A DNA stretch of 11,549 bases from CAYXRS01 sp964636485. GTDB lineage: Bacteria; Gemmatimonadota; Gemmatimonadetes; Gemmatimonadales; Gemmatimonadaceae. The stretch covers positions 1 through 11,549 of the forward strand of contig CAZWSO010000077.1 of assembly GCA_964636485.1 (NCBI GenBank). The letters are read 5' to 3'. The position numbers and the translations under genes were made by a program. How positions within the stretch are numbered: position 1 is the stretch's first letter; every line of letters begins with the position of its first letter. Positions 1 to 6,718 of this stretch are shown here, piece by piece. The notes below the pieces were generated by a model. The model did not search any database, was not told the DNA's origin, and saw only the letters and a list, made by a program, of their open reading frames with translations.

Positions 1-741
1 GATGAGATCGTGGTGCTGGACGACGGCTCCACCGACGGCACCGTTGCCATCGCAAAGGCCGCGGGCGCGCGCGTCGAGCATCGGCCGTTCGATGACTTCG
101 GCCCGCAGAAGAACGCGGCGCTGGCACTGACCACCGGCGACTGGGTGCTGAACCTGGATGCGGACGAGCGCGTTTCCTACGCTCTCGCGCGCGAGATTCG
201 ATCGGTTGTGGACGCGAACGGCCCCGCCGATGGCTACTTTCTGCGGAGGGAGGTGCTGTACCTGGGCTCGCGCCTGCGCTTCGGCGGAGCCGGCGCCGAC
301 TGGGTGCTGCGCCTCACGCGGCGCGAGCGGACGCGCTTCTCGACGGCGCCGGTACACGCCTTCATCGAGCTCGACGGTGGGGGACGCACTGCTCGCCTTC
401 GGGGCGGCGTCGAACACGTAAAATACGAGAGGCTGTCCCAGCACCTGGCGGTGATCGATCGCTACACTGACACCATCGCCGCCGCAAATGCACGCCGTGG
501 GCGCCGCTTCGCGCCCTGGCACCTGATGCGAATTCCATGGGAGTTGTTCTACCGGCTGATCGTGCGCGGCGGTGTCCTCGACGGGCGCGCCGGCATCATC
601 TGGGCGGCGATGGCGGCATTCTATTCGTTTCTCAAGTACGCGAAGACCTGGAATGGCTCCCCCACAGTGCTACATTCAGGCGCCGAGGGCTTCACTCGCG
701 GAGCAGAGCCCGAAGCCCAACCCAGACTCCCGCCCTCATGA
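1..741 (+). CDS. Glycosyltransferase family 2, LPS-core WaaE/KdtX-like (5' partial)
   Basis: Inverting family 2 (GT-A fold) glycosyltransferase expected to add a sugar to the LPS inner core at the cytoplasmic face of the inner membrane. The reading frame is open from base 1, so the N-terminus lies outside the window; 246 codons are visible. Counting from base 1, the nucleotide-sugar motif DDGSTDGT is at residues 7-14, QKN at 36-38 and the metal-binding DADE at 53-56. These, with the spacing of the DWVLNLDADE block, are the pattern of the WaaE/KdtX beta-1,4-glucosyltransferase group. The hydrophobic C-terminal part (IIWAAMAAFYSFLKY) is also typical of that group and may touch the membrane. The last 25 or so residues are low-complexity and proline-rich. 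The stop overlaps the next ATG in an ATGA. The sugar and acceptor cannot be fixed from sequence. Confidence 0.9.
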   Translation, partial: DEIVVLDDGSTDGTVAIAKAAGARVEHRPFDDFGPQKNAALALTTGDWVLNLDADERVSYALAREIRSVVDANGPADGYFLRREVLYLGSRLRFGGAGADWVLRLTRRERTRFSTAPVHAFIELDGGGRTARLRGGVEHVKYERLSQHLAVIDRYTDTIAAANARRGRRFAPWHLMRIPWELFYRLIVRGGVLDGRAGIIWAAMAAFYSFLKYAKTWNGSPTVLHSGAEGFTRGAEPEAQPRLPPS

Positions 742-980
742 CCATTGGCTTTCTCATCGCACGACTTGCAGAGACGAACATCGAACTCTGGCACGAGGAG
801 GACAAGGCGCGTGTCGGAGACGACCACCAGGTTGCAGCGGCGAAGCGAAACGTCGACCGGCTCAACCAGCAGCGGAACGATCTGATCGAACGAATCGATG
901 AGACCGTGCTCCGGCTCGTGCGTGACTCACGGGGCGACGGTGGAGCGGGGCATCACGCAGGGAACGCGACGCGTGGCTGA
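738..980 (+). CDS. DUF4254 protein, N-terminal half (separate frame from C-terminal half)
   Basis: An 80-residue product starting at an ATG that overlaps the upstream stop (ATGA). It carries the N-terminal conserved part of DUF4254: a helical segment with ELWHEEDKAR (about residues 17-26) and a second block with KRNVDRLNQQRNDLIERIDE (about 36-55). DUF4254 proteins have no established function; in my recollection they are about 170-200 residues in one chain and often neighbour LPS or polysaccharide glycosyltransferases. Here the frame runs off the family after IDE and ends in a glycine-rich tail, while the remaining family sequence continues one base out of frame at 973-1254. Either this is a frameshifted gene (G runs at 931-934 and 947-950 are candidate sites for an extra base) or a two-subunit version with coupled translation. 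Family assignment is firm; gene structure is open. Confidence 0.75.
   Translation: MTIGFLIARLAETNIELWHEEDKARVGDDHQVAAAKRNVDRLNQQRNDLIERIDETVLRLVRDSRGDGGAGHHAGNATRG
959..963 (+). promoter_or_regulatory. Candidate ribosome binding site for DUF4254 C-terminal half
   Basis: AGGGA lies 9 bases before the GTG at 973. It is the only purine-rich motif at workable spacing for a separate start of the second DUF4254 frame. It is weak evidence for a genuine second cistron, because the same G-rich stretch would also be present in a frameshifted single gene. Confidence 0.3.
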
Positions 981-1254
981 GACCGTGGGCTGGCTGGCGG
1001 ACAAGCTCAGCATTGTCGAGCTCAAGATCTATCACATGCGCGAGCAGATGGAGCGCACTGACGCCAGCGAGGAGTTTCGCCGCCAGTGCGGGCTGAAGCT
1101 CGAGGTGTTGCGTGAGCAGCGCGACGATCTCGCCGCCGAGCTGACGGCGCTGCTGGCCGACATCACCGCCGGCAGATATACGCCGAAGGTGTACCGTCAG
1201 TTCAAGATGTACAACGATCCGCAGTACCGGTCTGGCGGTCCAGCGAGCGAATGA
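973..1254 (+). CDS. DUF4254 protein, C-terminal half (GTG start, overlaps N-terminal half)
   Basis: The 93-residue frame holds the C-terminal conserved part of DUF4254: AETVGWLADKLSI at about 3-15, the strongly conserved ELKIYHMREQMERTDASEE block after it, LEVLREQRDDL, and the family-typical ending VYRQFKMYNDP. GTG 973 is preferred because family similarity begins there, AGGGA precedes it, and it overlaps the stop of the N-terminal frame (GTGGCTGA, 8 bases). In-frame alternatives are GTG 940 and ATG 898, which overlap further back. The product is predicted to be soluble and mostly helical. The stop overlaps the GT4 start in an ATGA, so the cistron sits in the glycosyltransferase operon. The function is unknown; a role in glycan assembly is inferred only from neighbours. 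Confidence 0.75.
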   Translation: MAETVGWLADKLSIVELKIYHMREQMERTDASEEFRRQCGLKLEVLREQRDDLAAELTALLADITAGRYTPKVYRQFKMYNDPQYRSGGPASE

Positions 1255-2384
1255 TGGGTGGCGGTATCGCCCCGGTGGAGATCGTGCCGTCCGTTCTGCA
1301 CGTAGACACGGAGCGCGGCTGGCGCGGCGGCGAGCGGCAGGTGCTCTGGCTTGCCGATGCCCTCGCCCGCCGGGGACACCGCACGTGGGTCGCCGCTCGT
1401 CCGAAGGAGCCGCTGGCGCTCGGCGCCGTCGAACGTGGCCTGAATCTGGTGCCGTGTGCGCCGCGCTCAGAGCTCGCGTTTCTCGCAGCGCGGGAGCTGC
1501 GCCGCCTCGTTCGGCGTGAGGGCATCGCGGTGGTGCACGCGCACACTGGCCACGCCGTAGCGCTCGCCGCGCTCGCTACCCTGGGTAAGCGCGTCGCCAT
1601 GGTCCTGACCCGCCGCGTCGACTTCCGCCTGCGCGCCAATCCGCTGACCCGGTGGAAGTACGGTCGTGCCGATGCCATCATAGCCATCTCCTCGGCGGTG
1701 GCCGACGCGCTGGTGGCGAGTGGTATCGAGCGGCACCGAATCACGGTCGTCCCAAGCGGCATAGATCTCGAGCGGCGGATCGAACCAGCGTCGTCCGACG
1801 CCCTTGCCAAGCTGGGTGTGAATGGTTCCCGTCCGCTGGTGGTCATGGTCGCGGCGCTCGTCCAGCACAAGGATCCCCTGAACTTCGTGCGCGCGGTGGC
1901 GGAGGCGCGGCGTACCGTCCCGGCTCTACAGGCGCTGATGGTTGGTGACGGGCCGCTCCGTGCAGCCGTGGAGAGCGAAATCCAGCGGCTCGCTCTGGGC
2001 GGAGCGATTCGGGTGGCAGGAACACGCGCGGACGCCGACGAGCTGCTGGCCGCCGCTGACATCGTCGTGCTCAGCTCGGAGGAGGAGGGTCTCGGAACCG
2101 TGCTGCTCGACGCAATGGCGCTCGGCCGACCGGTCGCGGCCACCAGAGGGGGCGGCATTCCGGAGATCGTCGTCGATGGTGAAACAGGTCTGCTTGCATC
2201 CATTCACGATCCCGCCGCGCTCGGCGCGGCCATTGCCGCCATCGCCACGGATGAAGGCCTTGCCAGACGGCTGGGCGATGCCGGACGACGCAGAGCGGCG
2301 GAGTTTTCGGTCGAGCGGACGGCGGAGCGCACTGCGGAAGTCTATGCACGTGTGGTGGCGCGGCGCGTCGGCGGACACCCATGA
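1251..2384 (+). CDS. Glycosyltransferase family 4 (GT-B fold)
   Basis: A 377-residue retaining GT-B glycosyltransferase, normal length for the family, acting on nucleotide sugars in the cytoplasm, probably on LPS core or another surface glycan. The N-terminal Rossmann domain starts at VPSVLHVDTERGWRGGERQ (residues about 12-30), where the GGE acceptor-side loop is typical. AIIAISSAVADAL followed by ITVVPSGIDLE marks the interdomain region, and the C-terminal donor domain carries EEEGLGTVLLDAMALGRP. In this E-x7-E motif the second acid is Asp (E279, D287); I recall the EGLGT...DAMA form in other GT4 proteins, so it is probably a subfamily trait and not damage. ATG 1251 overlaps the DUF4254 stop (ATGA); ATG 1254 is the alternative. 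There is no signal peptide. Donor and acceptor are unknown. Confidence 0.9.
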   Translation: MMGGGIAPVEIVPSVLHVDTERGWRGGERQVLWLADALARRGHRTWVAARPKEPLALGAVERGLNLVPCAPRSELAFLAARELRRLVRREGIAVVHAHTGHAVALAALATLGKRVAMVLTRRVDFRLRANPLTRWKYGRADAIIAISSAVADALVASGIERHRITVVPSGIDLERRIEPASSDALAKLGVNGSRPLVVMVAALVQHKDPLNFVRAVAEARRTVPALQALMVGDGPLRAAVESEIQRLALGGAIRVAGTRADADELLAAADIVVLSSEEEGLGTVLLDAMALGRPVAATRGGGIPEIVVDGETGLLASIHDPAALGAAIAAIATDEGLARRLGDAGRRRAAEFSVERTAERTAEVYARVVARRVGGHP

Positions 2385-3058
2385 CTGATAGTACGGCGGC
2401 ACCGCGCGAAGGTAGCGGACTGGAGGCGCTGGAATCCTATTTTCGCCTGGCCCTCAGCTTCGACAACTCGAGCGGCGTCGCCCTCGACCGGAATCACAAC
2501 CTTTTCCTGATGGGTGCGCTGCTGTCACGAAAGCCCGAGCAGGTACTCGAGCTGGGCATCGGCACGGGGTACGTGACGCGAACGCTGCTCTACGGGCTCC
2601 TGTACAACAAGAAGGGAAAGCTGACTTCGATCGACAATTTCATGGACTGGGACGGCAGGGAACCCCCGTACGTACAGGAGTTTCGTGACATGGGTGCTAC
2701 GATCGTCGCTCCGGTTGGTGAGGAGGAGTTCGTGAAGGGTGCTCCGGACGACAGCTATGACTTCCTCGTATCCGACGCTGACCATCGCCGCAGCGGCACT
2801 TGGGTGGACCACCACCTCCGGATAGTGGCGCACGACGGGTTCATGTTCTTCCACGATACCAACCACGAGGACAAGTACCGGAGCCTCAAGCTCATCGAGA
2901 TCCGTATCCGTGAACTCGATCTCCCGTACTATCACTTCACCGAGAGCTCCCGCCCCGACGAGCTCTGCGAGCGAGGCTGGCTGTTCGCCATTAACAAGAA
3001 GCGCCCCGATGCGCCGCCGCCGAAGCGCTCGTGGTGGGATCGGATGCGGGGGCGCTGA
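2381..3058 (+). CDS. Class I SAM-dependent methyltransferase
   Basis: A 225-residue cytoplasmic protein with the class I methyltransferase fold. Motif I is VLELGIGTGY (residues 55-64), the acidic end of strand 2 is in LTSIDNF (D85), the motif IV-like strand is YDFLVSDADH (126-135), and GFMFFHDTN follows (153-161). The layout (ELGxGTG, then SDADH, then FFHD) resembles the methyltransferase 24 type found in sugar and antibiotic clusters. It is the last gene of the + strand operon and starts in an ATGA overlap with the GT4 gene, so methylation of the glycan made by the upstream transferases is the simplest idea. The basic, proline-rich tail (PPPKRSWWDRMRGR) is variable sequence. Substrate cannot be predicted; O-methylation of a sugar or of a small hydroxylated compound are both possible. 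Confidence 0.85.
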   Translation: MTDSTAAPREGSGLEALESYFRLALSFDNSSGVALDRNHNLFLMGALLSRKPEQVLELGIGTGYVTRTLLYGLLYNKKGKLTSIDNFMDWDGREPPYVQEFRDMGATIVAPVGEEEFVKGAPDDSYDFLVSDADHRRSGTWVDHHLRIVAHDGFMFFHDTNHEDKYRSLKLIEIRIRELDLPYYHFTESSRPDELCERGWLFAINKKRPDAPPPKRSWWDRMRGR

Positions 3059-3129
3059 ACCTGCGACTGCATTTCATCACGGGATCTTGGGACACGGTGC
3101 TGCGGCAGCCGAGCGCGCCGAGTCCTGGG

Positions 3130-3155
3130 GGAGATCTCCGAGAATACGGAGCTCC
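3130..3155 (+). terminator. Terminator-like hairpin in repeat unit 1
   Basis: GGAG (3130-3133) can pair with CTCC (3152-3155), and CTCCG (3136-3140) with CGGAG (3147-3151). The loop is AGAATA and an AT bulge interrupts the 5' arm, giving nine pairs. About 15 bases on, the sequence turns pyrimidine-rich (CCCCTTGTCCTTT). It sits about 70 bases after the methyltransferase stop, so it may end the + strand operon, but the T tract is neither close nor strong. Confidence 0.35.
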
Positions 3156-3181
3156 GGCAGGTGAGCGCCCCTTGTCCTTTG

Positions 3182-3207
3182 GGAGATCTCCGAGAACAGG
3201 GAGCTTC
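3182..3207 (+). terminator. Terminator-like hairpin in repeat unit 2
   Basis: The same fold as in unit 1: GGAG (3182-3185) with CTTC (3204-3207, one G-U pair) and CTCC (3188-3191) with GGAG (3200-3203), AT bulge kept. It is followed by CTCCGTCTCCTTTT. The unit 2 change in the closing arm still allows pairing, which hints that the structure matters. Confidence 0.3.
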
Positions 3208-3267
3208 GGCGGGCGAGCGCTCCGTCTCCTTTTGGGATATTTCCGAAGTGATTGACCGGGGCCGTGC

Positions 3268-4320
3268 CTATCCGCCGCGCGATGTCCTCGCCTCCTTGGA
3301 GGCGAGCGTTTGTCCTATGCGGGCAAGCACGTCCTCAACCTGGATTCGCTGCATGCGCCCCTCGCGGAACGTGTGAGTGATGGGATAGTCCTCGCCCGGT
3401 TCTCCGAAGGCGTCCACGACGTTGTGCGGATAGCCGCGATATGGTCCGGTTCGCCTGGGGTTGGTGTGACCGATCAACGCCAGTACGGGGCGGCCCAGGG
3501 CGACCGCCATGTGGAGCGGCGCCGTGTCGAGGGAGATGACCAGAGAAGACGCATCCAGCACGCCTACCAGGTCGCGCAGCGAGATGCCGAGGGTGGAAAT
3601 CGGCTGGTGATGGACCAGCGACCGGATGCGCCGCTCGGTTTCCATCTCACGCTCCGAGCGGCCTCCCACCAGCACGCTTCGCAATCCATGGCGCTCGCGC
3701 AATGCGTCCGACAGCGCCGCCCAGCGCTCCGGGAGCCACTCCCGGTGACCAACGGTCGATCCGATCACCAGAGTTGCATACGGTCCTCCCACGCTCTCGA
3801 CCAGCTCCCTCTGTCGAGCCCGCTCGTGTGCCCACGGGCCGAGATTCCACTCCACCGGCTCATGAGGAATACCGAGTGCCTGAAGGAACTCGAAGTACTG
3901 GTCCTGGACGTGCTGCGGTTCGTGCGGTGGAATGCGGTGCGTGGTGACCAGCCAGTTGAGGTCACGCGCTCGTGCGCGATCGAAACCGAGCTTTATGGGC
4001 GCCCGAGCGAATGCCGTTACGAGCCCGGCCTTGAAGTAGACCTGGAAGTTCAGCACGAGGTCGAAGGGGCGTCGCGCCAGCTCCTCTCGAACGTCTACGA
4101 ACGCCCGCCACCCGCGGTCCTTCCGGAAGAGAACGATCTCGTCCACCGACGGATGCCCGCGCACGAGCGATGCCGGTCCTGGCTGAAGCACCCAGGTGAT
4201 GTGTGAGTGGGGCGCGTGCCGCTTGATGGCGTTGACTACGGGCAGGACGTGCACGGCATCTCCAATGGCGCTCATCATCACGATGCCGATCCTGCGGAGC
4301 GGCACGTCACCGAGCGTCAT
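3268..4320 (-). CDS. Heptosyltransferase, glycosyltransferase family 9
   Basis: A 350-residue GT9 (GT-B) enzyme of the WaaC/WaaF/WaaQ type that transfers heptose from ADP-heptose to the LPS inner core in the cytoplasm. The N-terminal motif IGIVMMSAIGDAVHVLPVV (about 11-29) carries the Asp (D21) that aligns with the catalytic Asp of WaaC. The C-terminal donor site has SLDTAPLHMAVALG (263-276) followed by LIGHTNPRRTGPY. Length is normal. ATG 4320 was chosen over an ATG at 4434 because it overlaps the kinase stop in an ATGA and starts just before the conserved first strand; the longer form would add 38 basic residues overlapping the kinase gene. It is third in the cyclase-kinase operon and converges on the + strand glycan operon. 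Which heptose it adds is not decidable here. Confidence 0.92.
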   Translation of the reverse strand: MTLGDVPLRRIGIVMMSAIGDAVHVLPVVNAIKRHAPHSHITWVLQPGPASLVRGHPSVDEIVLFRKDRGWRAFVDVREELARRPFDLVLNFQVYFKAGLVTAFARAPIKLGFDRARARDLNWLVTTHRIPPHEPQHVQDQYFEFLQALGIPHEPVEWNLGPWAHERARQRELVESVGGPYATLVIGSTVGHREWLPERWAALSDALRERHGLRSVLVGGRSEREMETERRIRSLVHHQPISTLGISLRDLVGVLDASSLVISLDTAPLHMAVALGRPVLALIGHTNPRRTGPYRGYPHNVVDAFGEPGEDYPITHTFREGRMQRIQVEDVLARIGQTLASKEARTSRGG

Positions 4321-5126
4321 GACGCGCGTTCGCCTTCTAGCCTGAAACCGTCGAGACCGATTCGGCGCCCTACCTCGTCCACCAGCCAGGCCAGTTCTTC
4401 CTCGCTGATCGCGAGTCCTCGCCGCTTTTGCCACTTTCTGGCGGAGCGCGACAGGCGTCTTAGGTTGGCGGCGAGTACGCGTCCGTCTGCGGGACGATCG
4501 AACCAGACGCGGTCCACGTCCAGCAGCACCGCCTCCAGCTCGTCATTCTCGTCCACCGCCAGCAGTACGTTCTTGAGGTTGAGATCCGGATGCCTCGCGC
4601 CTGCCTCAGCCATGTGCGCGAGCAGGATCGCGGTTGCCGCCAGCGCCGGCCGGCGCTCGTCGAGACCGTCGGTCTGCATGAGGTATTCGGCGAGATCGGT
4701 GGCGCGTGGTACCTCGAGCGTGACTACATCGGCGCGGCGCAGCAGCGGCGCGGCCACGTAGGTCGCGAAGGCCACCACCTGCGGAGTTGGGATCGCCAGC
4801 CGCGCGAGGCGCAGCGACGTCTCCAGCTCGCGCGGCGCACGCGTGCTTCCCACGAACAGCTCGCGCGTTACGGGGGCGAGAAGGCCGCCGTGTCGCGAGC
4901 GGCGCACCACGACCCGCGTAACCTGATCGGGGAGCGGAACCGCGTAGGCTACCCCTCTTCCCGCCAGCGGCCGCGCCTCTGGATGGTGCGCGGCGTACTC
5001 GTGGAGCGTACCCTCGGCCAACGCCTCGGCGAGTACCGGGACGAGCGTAGTCAGGCCTACGAGGTCGGTTCCGCCGTGGCGTACGCTGGTGTAGCCGGGA
5101 GGCGTGGGATCGCGCTGCACGCTCAT
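4317..5126 (-). CDS. Kdo kinase / LPS core kinase (KdkA/WaaP family)
   Basis: A 269-residue protein-kinase-like enzyme predicted to phosphorylate Kdo of the LPS inner core using ATP. Visible landmarks: a glycine-containing loop region (LAGRGVAYAVPLP, about 54-66), VVVRRSRHGGLL (72-83) matching the LRHYRRGGL-type segment of KdkA, and a conserved acid within RELETSLRLARLAIPTPQV. The catalytic loop is RHPDLNLKNVLL (178-189; D181 as base, N186 as metal ligand) and the DFG-equivalent is LLDVDRVWF (201-209). It has no membrane segment. The start overlaps the cyclase stop and its own stop overlaps the heptosyltransferase start (ATGA in both cases), so the three are almost certainly co-translated. 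KdkA usually goes with lipid A bearing a single phosphorylated Kdo. WaaP-type heptose phosphorylation is the alternative. Confidence 0.85.
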   Translation of the reverse strand: MSVQRDPTPPGYTSVRHGGTDLVGLTTLVPVLAEALAEGTLHEYAAHHPEARPLAGRGVAYAVPLPDQVTRVVVRRSRHGGLLAPVTRELFVGSTRAPRELETSLRLARLAIPTPQVVAFATYVAAPLLRRADVVTLEVPRATDLAEYLMQTDGLDERRPALAATAILLAHMAEAGARHPDLNLKNVLLAVDENDELEAVLLDVDRVWFDRPADGRVLAANLRRLSRSARKWQKRRGLAISEEELAWLVDEVGRRIGLDGFRLEGERAS

Positions 5127-6718
5127 GGCGCCACCGCGTAGACGTCCACCCTCTCTCGCTTGCCCTTCAGCTCCAGGCCGGCGCGCTCCTGAACTGGAGG
5201 GCGATGCCCGAGCGCCGCCAGCATCTCACCAGTCAGAAGTACCTCTCCCCCGGCCGCGGCGCGGCAGATCCGACTGGCCACGTTGACTGGATCGCCGAGA
5301 ATCGTGTACTCGAGCCGCCGCTCAGATCCAACGTAGCCCGCGAAAACCTCACCCACGTTCAGGCCGATGCCGATGCGGAGCTCCGGTCGCCCGCTGCTCT
5401 CCGTCTTCCAGCGGCTGTTGAGCCGCCCAAGCGAGTCCAGCATGTCGAACGCCGCTGCGAGTGCGCGTTCGGCGTCGTCGTCCGCGGTGACTGGAGCGCC
5501 CCACTGCGCCATGATCTCGTCGCCTATGAACTTGTCCAGCGTGCCACCGTGCCTGAACACGCATTCTACCATCACCGTGAAGTACTCGTTCAGAAGCGCC
5601 GCCACATCTTCGGGCGCCATGTGCTCCGACAGCGGGGTGAAGCCACGAATGTCACTGAACAGGATTGCAACCCGTCGCTTCTCACCCCCCAGACGAAGCG
5701 CGTCGGGCGAGCTTGCGATGCGCGCCGCCAGGCCCGGTGTGAAAAAACGCTCGAAGTTGCTCCTTGCCAGCCCCTCCTGCCGGATCCGCTCCGCGTAGCG
5801 GCCATTCTCGATCGCCACCGCGGCAATACCGGAGAATGCCACGAGAAAGTCGAGATCCTCGTCCTCGAAGCGGTGGGTGGTGGTGAGATTGTCCACGTAG
5901 AGCACACCCTGCACAATGTCCTCCATGCCTATGAGCGGGGCGCACATCGCCGACCGGACGCTCTGCATTACTATCGAGGCGCCGCCAAACCGCTGATCCT
6001 CGGGCGCATTGTCGCTCAGTACGGCAATCTTCTCCTCCACCACGCGCCGCGCAATCGAGCGCGGCACGGCGCGCTCAGCATCGCTCCCCCGGCGGTCGCG
6101 CGCCACTCGTGGCACGAGGCCCTCGTCTCCCTCCTGGAGAAGAATTGCCACGCGATCCACATCCATGATCTGGAACACGTAGCCAACGATCTGCTCGAGC
6201 AGCATGTCGACGCTGTCGACACGGGACAGCGCCTTCGACACCTCGAGCAGCAGCGCCAGCTTGCGCTGGGTCAGCTCGTGTCCGTCGAAACGCGTCGTGT
6301 CGGTTGCCACCGTCTCCGCTCCGAGCACGTCGCTGAGCATTGCCCGCGATTCACGCACGGCTCGCTTGCGGATGATCGTCGCGCCCGGTGGCGATTCGGC
6401 GCGGTCGCCGTTCACGACGGGCTGCTCACCCGTGGTGATCTCCTCAACGCGGAAGGTCACCTTTCCAAAGGTGACGGTGTCGCCGGGCGCGAGAATGCCG
6501 GCTTCGACACGCCGCCCGTTTACAAAGGTCCCATTGCTCGACCCGAGATCGCGAACGATCACCTGTTCACCGGCGCGCTCGAGCGACGCGTGGCGTCGGG
6601 AAATAGTGGGATCGCCCAAGGGGATGTCCGCACCAAGTCCGCGCCCCACCACCAGGAGGGCGCCGGTGCGAAGGTCGTACGATTCACCTCCCTCGGTTCG
6701 AACGAGCTTGTAGGGCAT
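5123..6718 (-). CDS. FHA-GAF-class III adenylate/guanylate cyclase
   Basis: A 531-residue soluble signalling enzyme that should make cyclic nucleotide from ATP or GTP. Order: FHA phosphothreonine-binding domain (about 21-85; GRGLGADIPL, SRRHASL, SSNGTFVNG), a linker, GAF sensor domain (about 155-305), a short helical link, then a class III cyclase catalytic domain (about 345-530). Catalytic residues all look present: metal Asp 356 (FSDIRGFT) and 400 (IGDEIMA), Lys396 (DKFIGD), Asp476 (ILGDPVNVASR), Asn479 and Arg483. The Lys/Asp pair favours ATP, hence cAMP. The start was set at the ATG giving MPYKLVRTEGG; an upstream ATG at 6763 adds 15 residues but would put its start codon inside a CRP-like dyad. 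No clear ribosome site precedes either. It is first in an operon with the Kdo kinase and heptosyltransferase. Confidence 0.9.
   Translation of the reverse strand: MPYKLVRTEGGESYDLRTGALLVVGRGLGADIPLGDPTISRRHASLERAGEQVIVRDLGSSNGTFVNGRRVEAGILAPGDTVTFGKVTFRVEEITTGEQPVVNGDRAESPPGATIIRKRAVRESRAMLSDVLGAETVATDTTRFDGHELTQRKLALLLEVSKALSRVDSVDMLLEQIVGYVFQIMDVDRVAILLQEGDEGLVPRVARDRRGSDAERAVPRSIARRVVEEKIAVLSDNAPEDQRFGGASIVMQSVRSAMCAPLIGMEDIVQGVLYVDNLTTTHRFEDEDLDFLVAFSGIAAVAIENGRYAERIRQEGLARSNFERFFTPGLAARIASSPDALRLGGEKRRVAILFSDIRGFTPLSEHMAPEDVAALLNEYFTVMVECVFRHGGTLDKFIGDEIMAQWGAPVTADDDAERALAAAFDMLDSLGRLNSRWKTESSGRPELRIGIGLNVGEVFAGYVGSERRLEYTILGDPVNVASRICRAAAGGEVLLTGEMLAALGHRPPVQERAGLELKGKRERVDVYAVAP

Larger units (their letters stand above)
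3081..3250. repeat. Decayed tandem repeat, about 48-53 bp units, hairpin-forming
   Basis: Four head-to-tail units fill most of the gap between the convergent methyltransferase and heptosyltransferase genes: 3081-3128, 3129-3180, 3181-3233, and a partial one from 3234 to about 3250. Units 1 and 2 both begin GGGAGATCTCCGAGAA, and units 0 and 1 share an ACGGNGCTNCGGCAG core followed by GAGCGC and GTCCT. Unit 1 contains two perfect 10-bp palindromes, GGAGATCTCC and CGGAGCTCCG. Unit lengths are not multiples of three, so the similarity is at DNA level and not from a repeated peptide. The array might be terminator-like, REP-like, or a remnant of a small mobile repeat. Confidence 0.7.

Noticed and set aside
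1202..2203. 333-codon open frame on the - strand across the GT4 gene
   Set aside because: The product is Ser/Arg/Ala-rich low-complexity sequence, typical of an antisense shadow of a GC-rich gene.
3287..3306. Perfect 9-bp inverted repeat CTCGCCTCC-TT-GGAGGCGAG as a terminator
   Set aside because: It lies inside the last codons of the heptosyltransferase gene and has no close T tract on that strand. On the + strand it is followed only by CGTTTGTCC. It could fold, but it is not a convincing terminator.
3031..3376. Two small + strand frames in the convergent gap with similar peptides (GDLREYGAPAGER, GDLREQGASAGER)
   Set aside because: The similarity comes from the 52-bp DNA repeat, which changes frame from unit to unit. 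No ribosome site and no independent coding signal.
3310..4206. 298-codon open frame on the + strand across the heptosyltransferase gene
   Set aside because: No family pattern; the opposite strand has complete GT9 motifs.
4321..4434. Longer heptosyltransferase start adding 38 residues
   Set aside because: The extra stretch is Arg-rich, overlaps the kinase gene and precedes the normal first strand of GT9 enzymes. The ATGA overlap at 4320 fits the rest of the operon.
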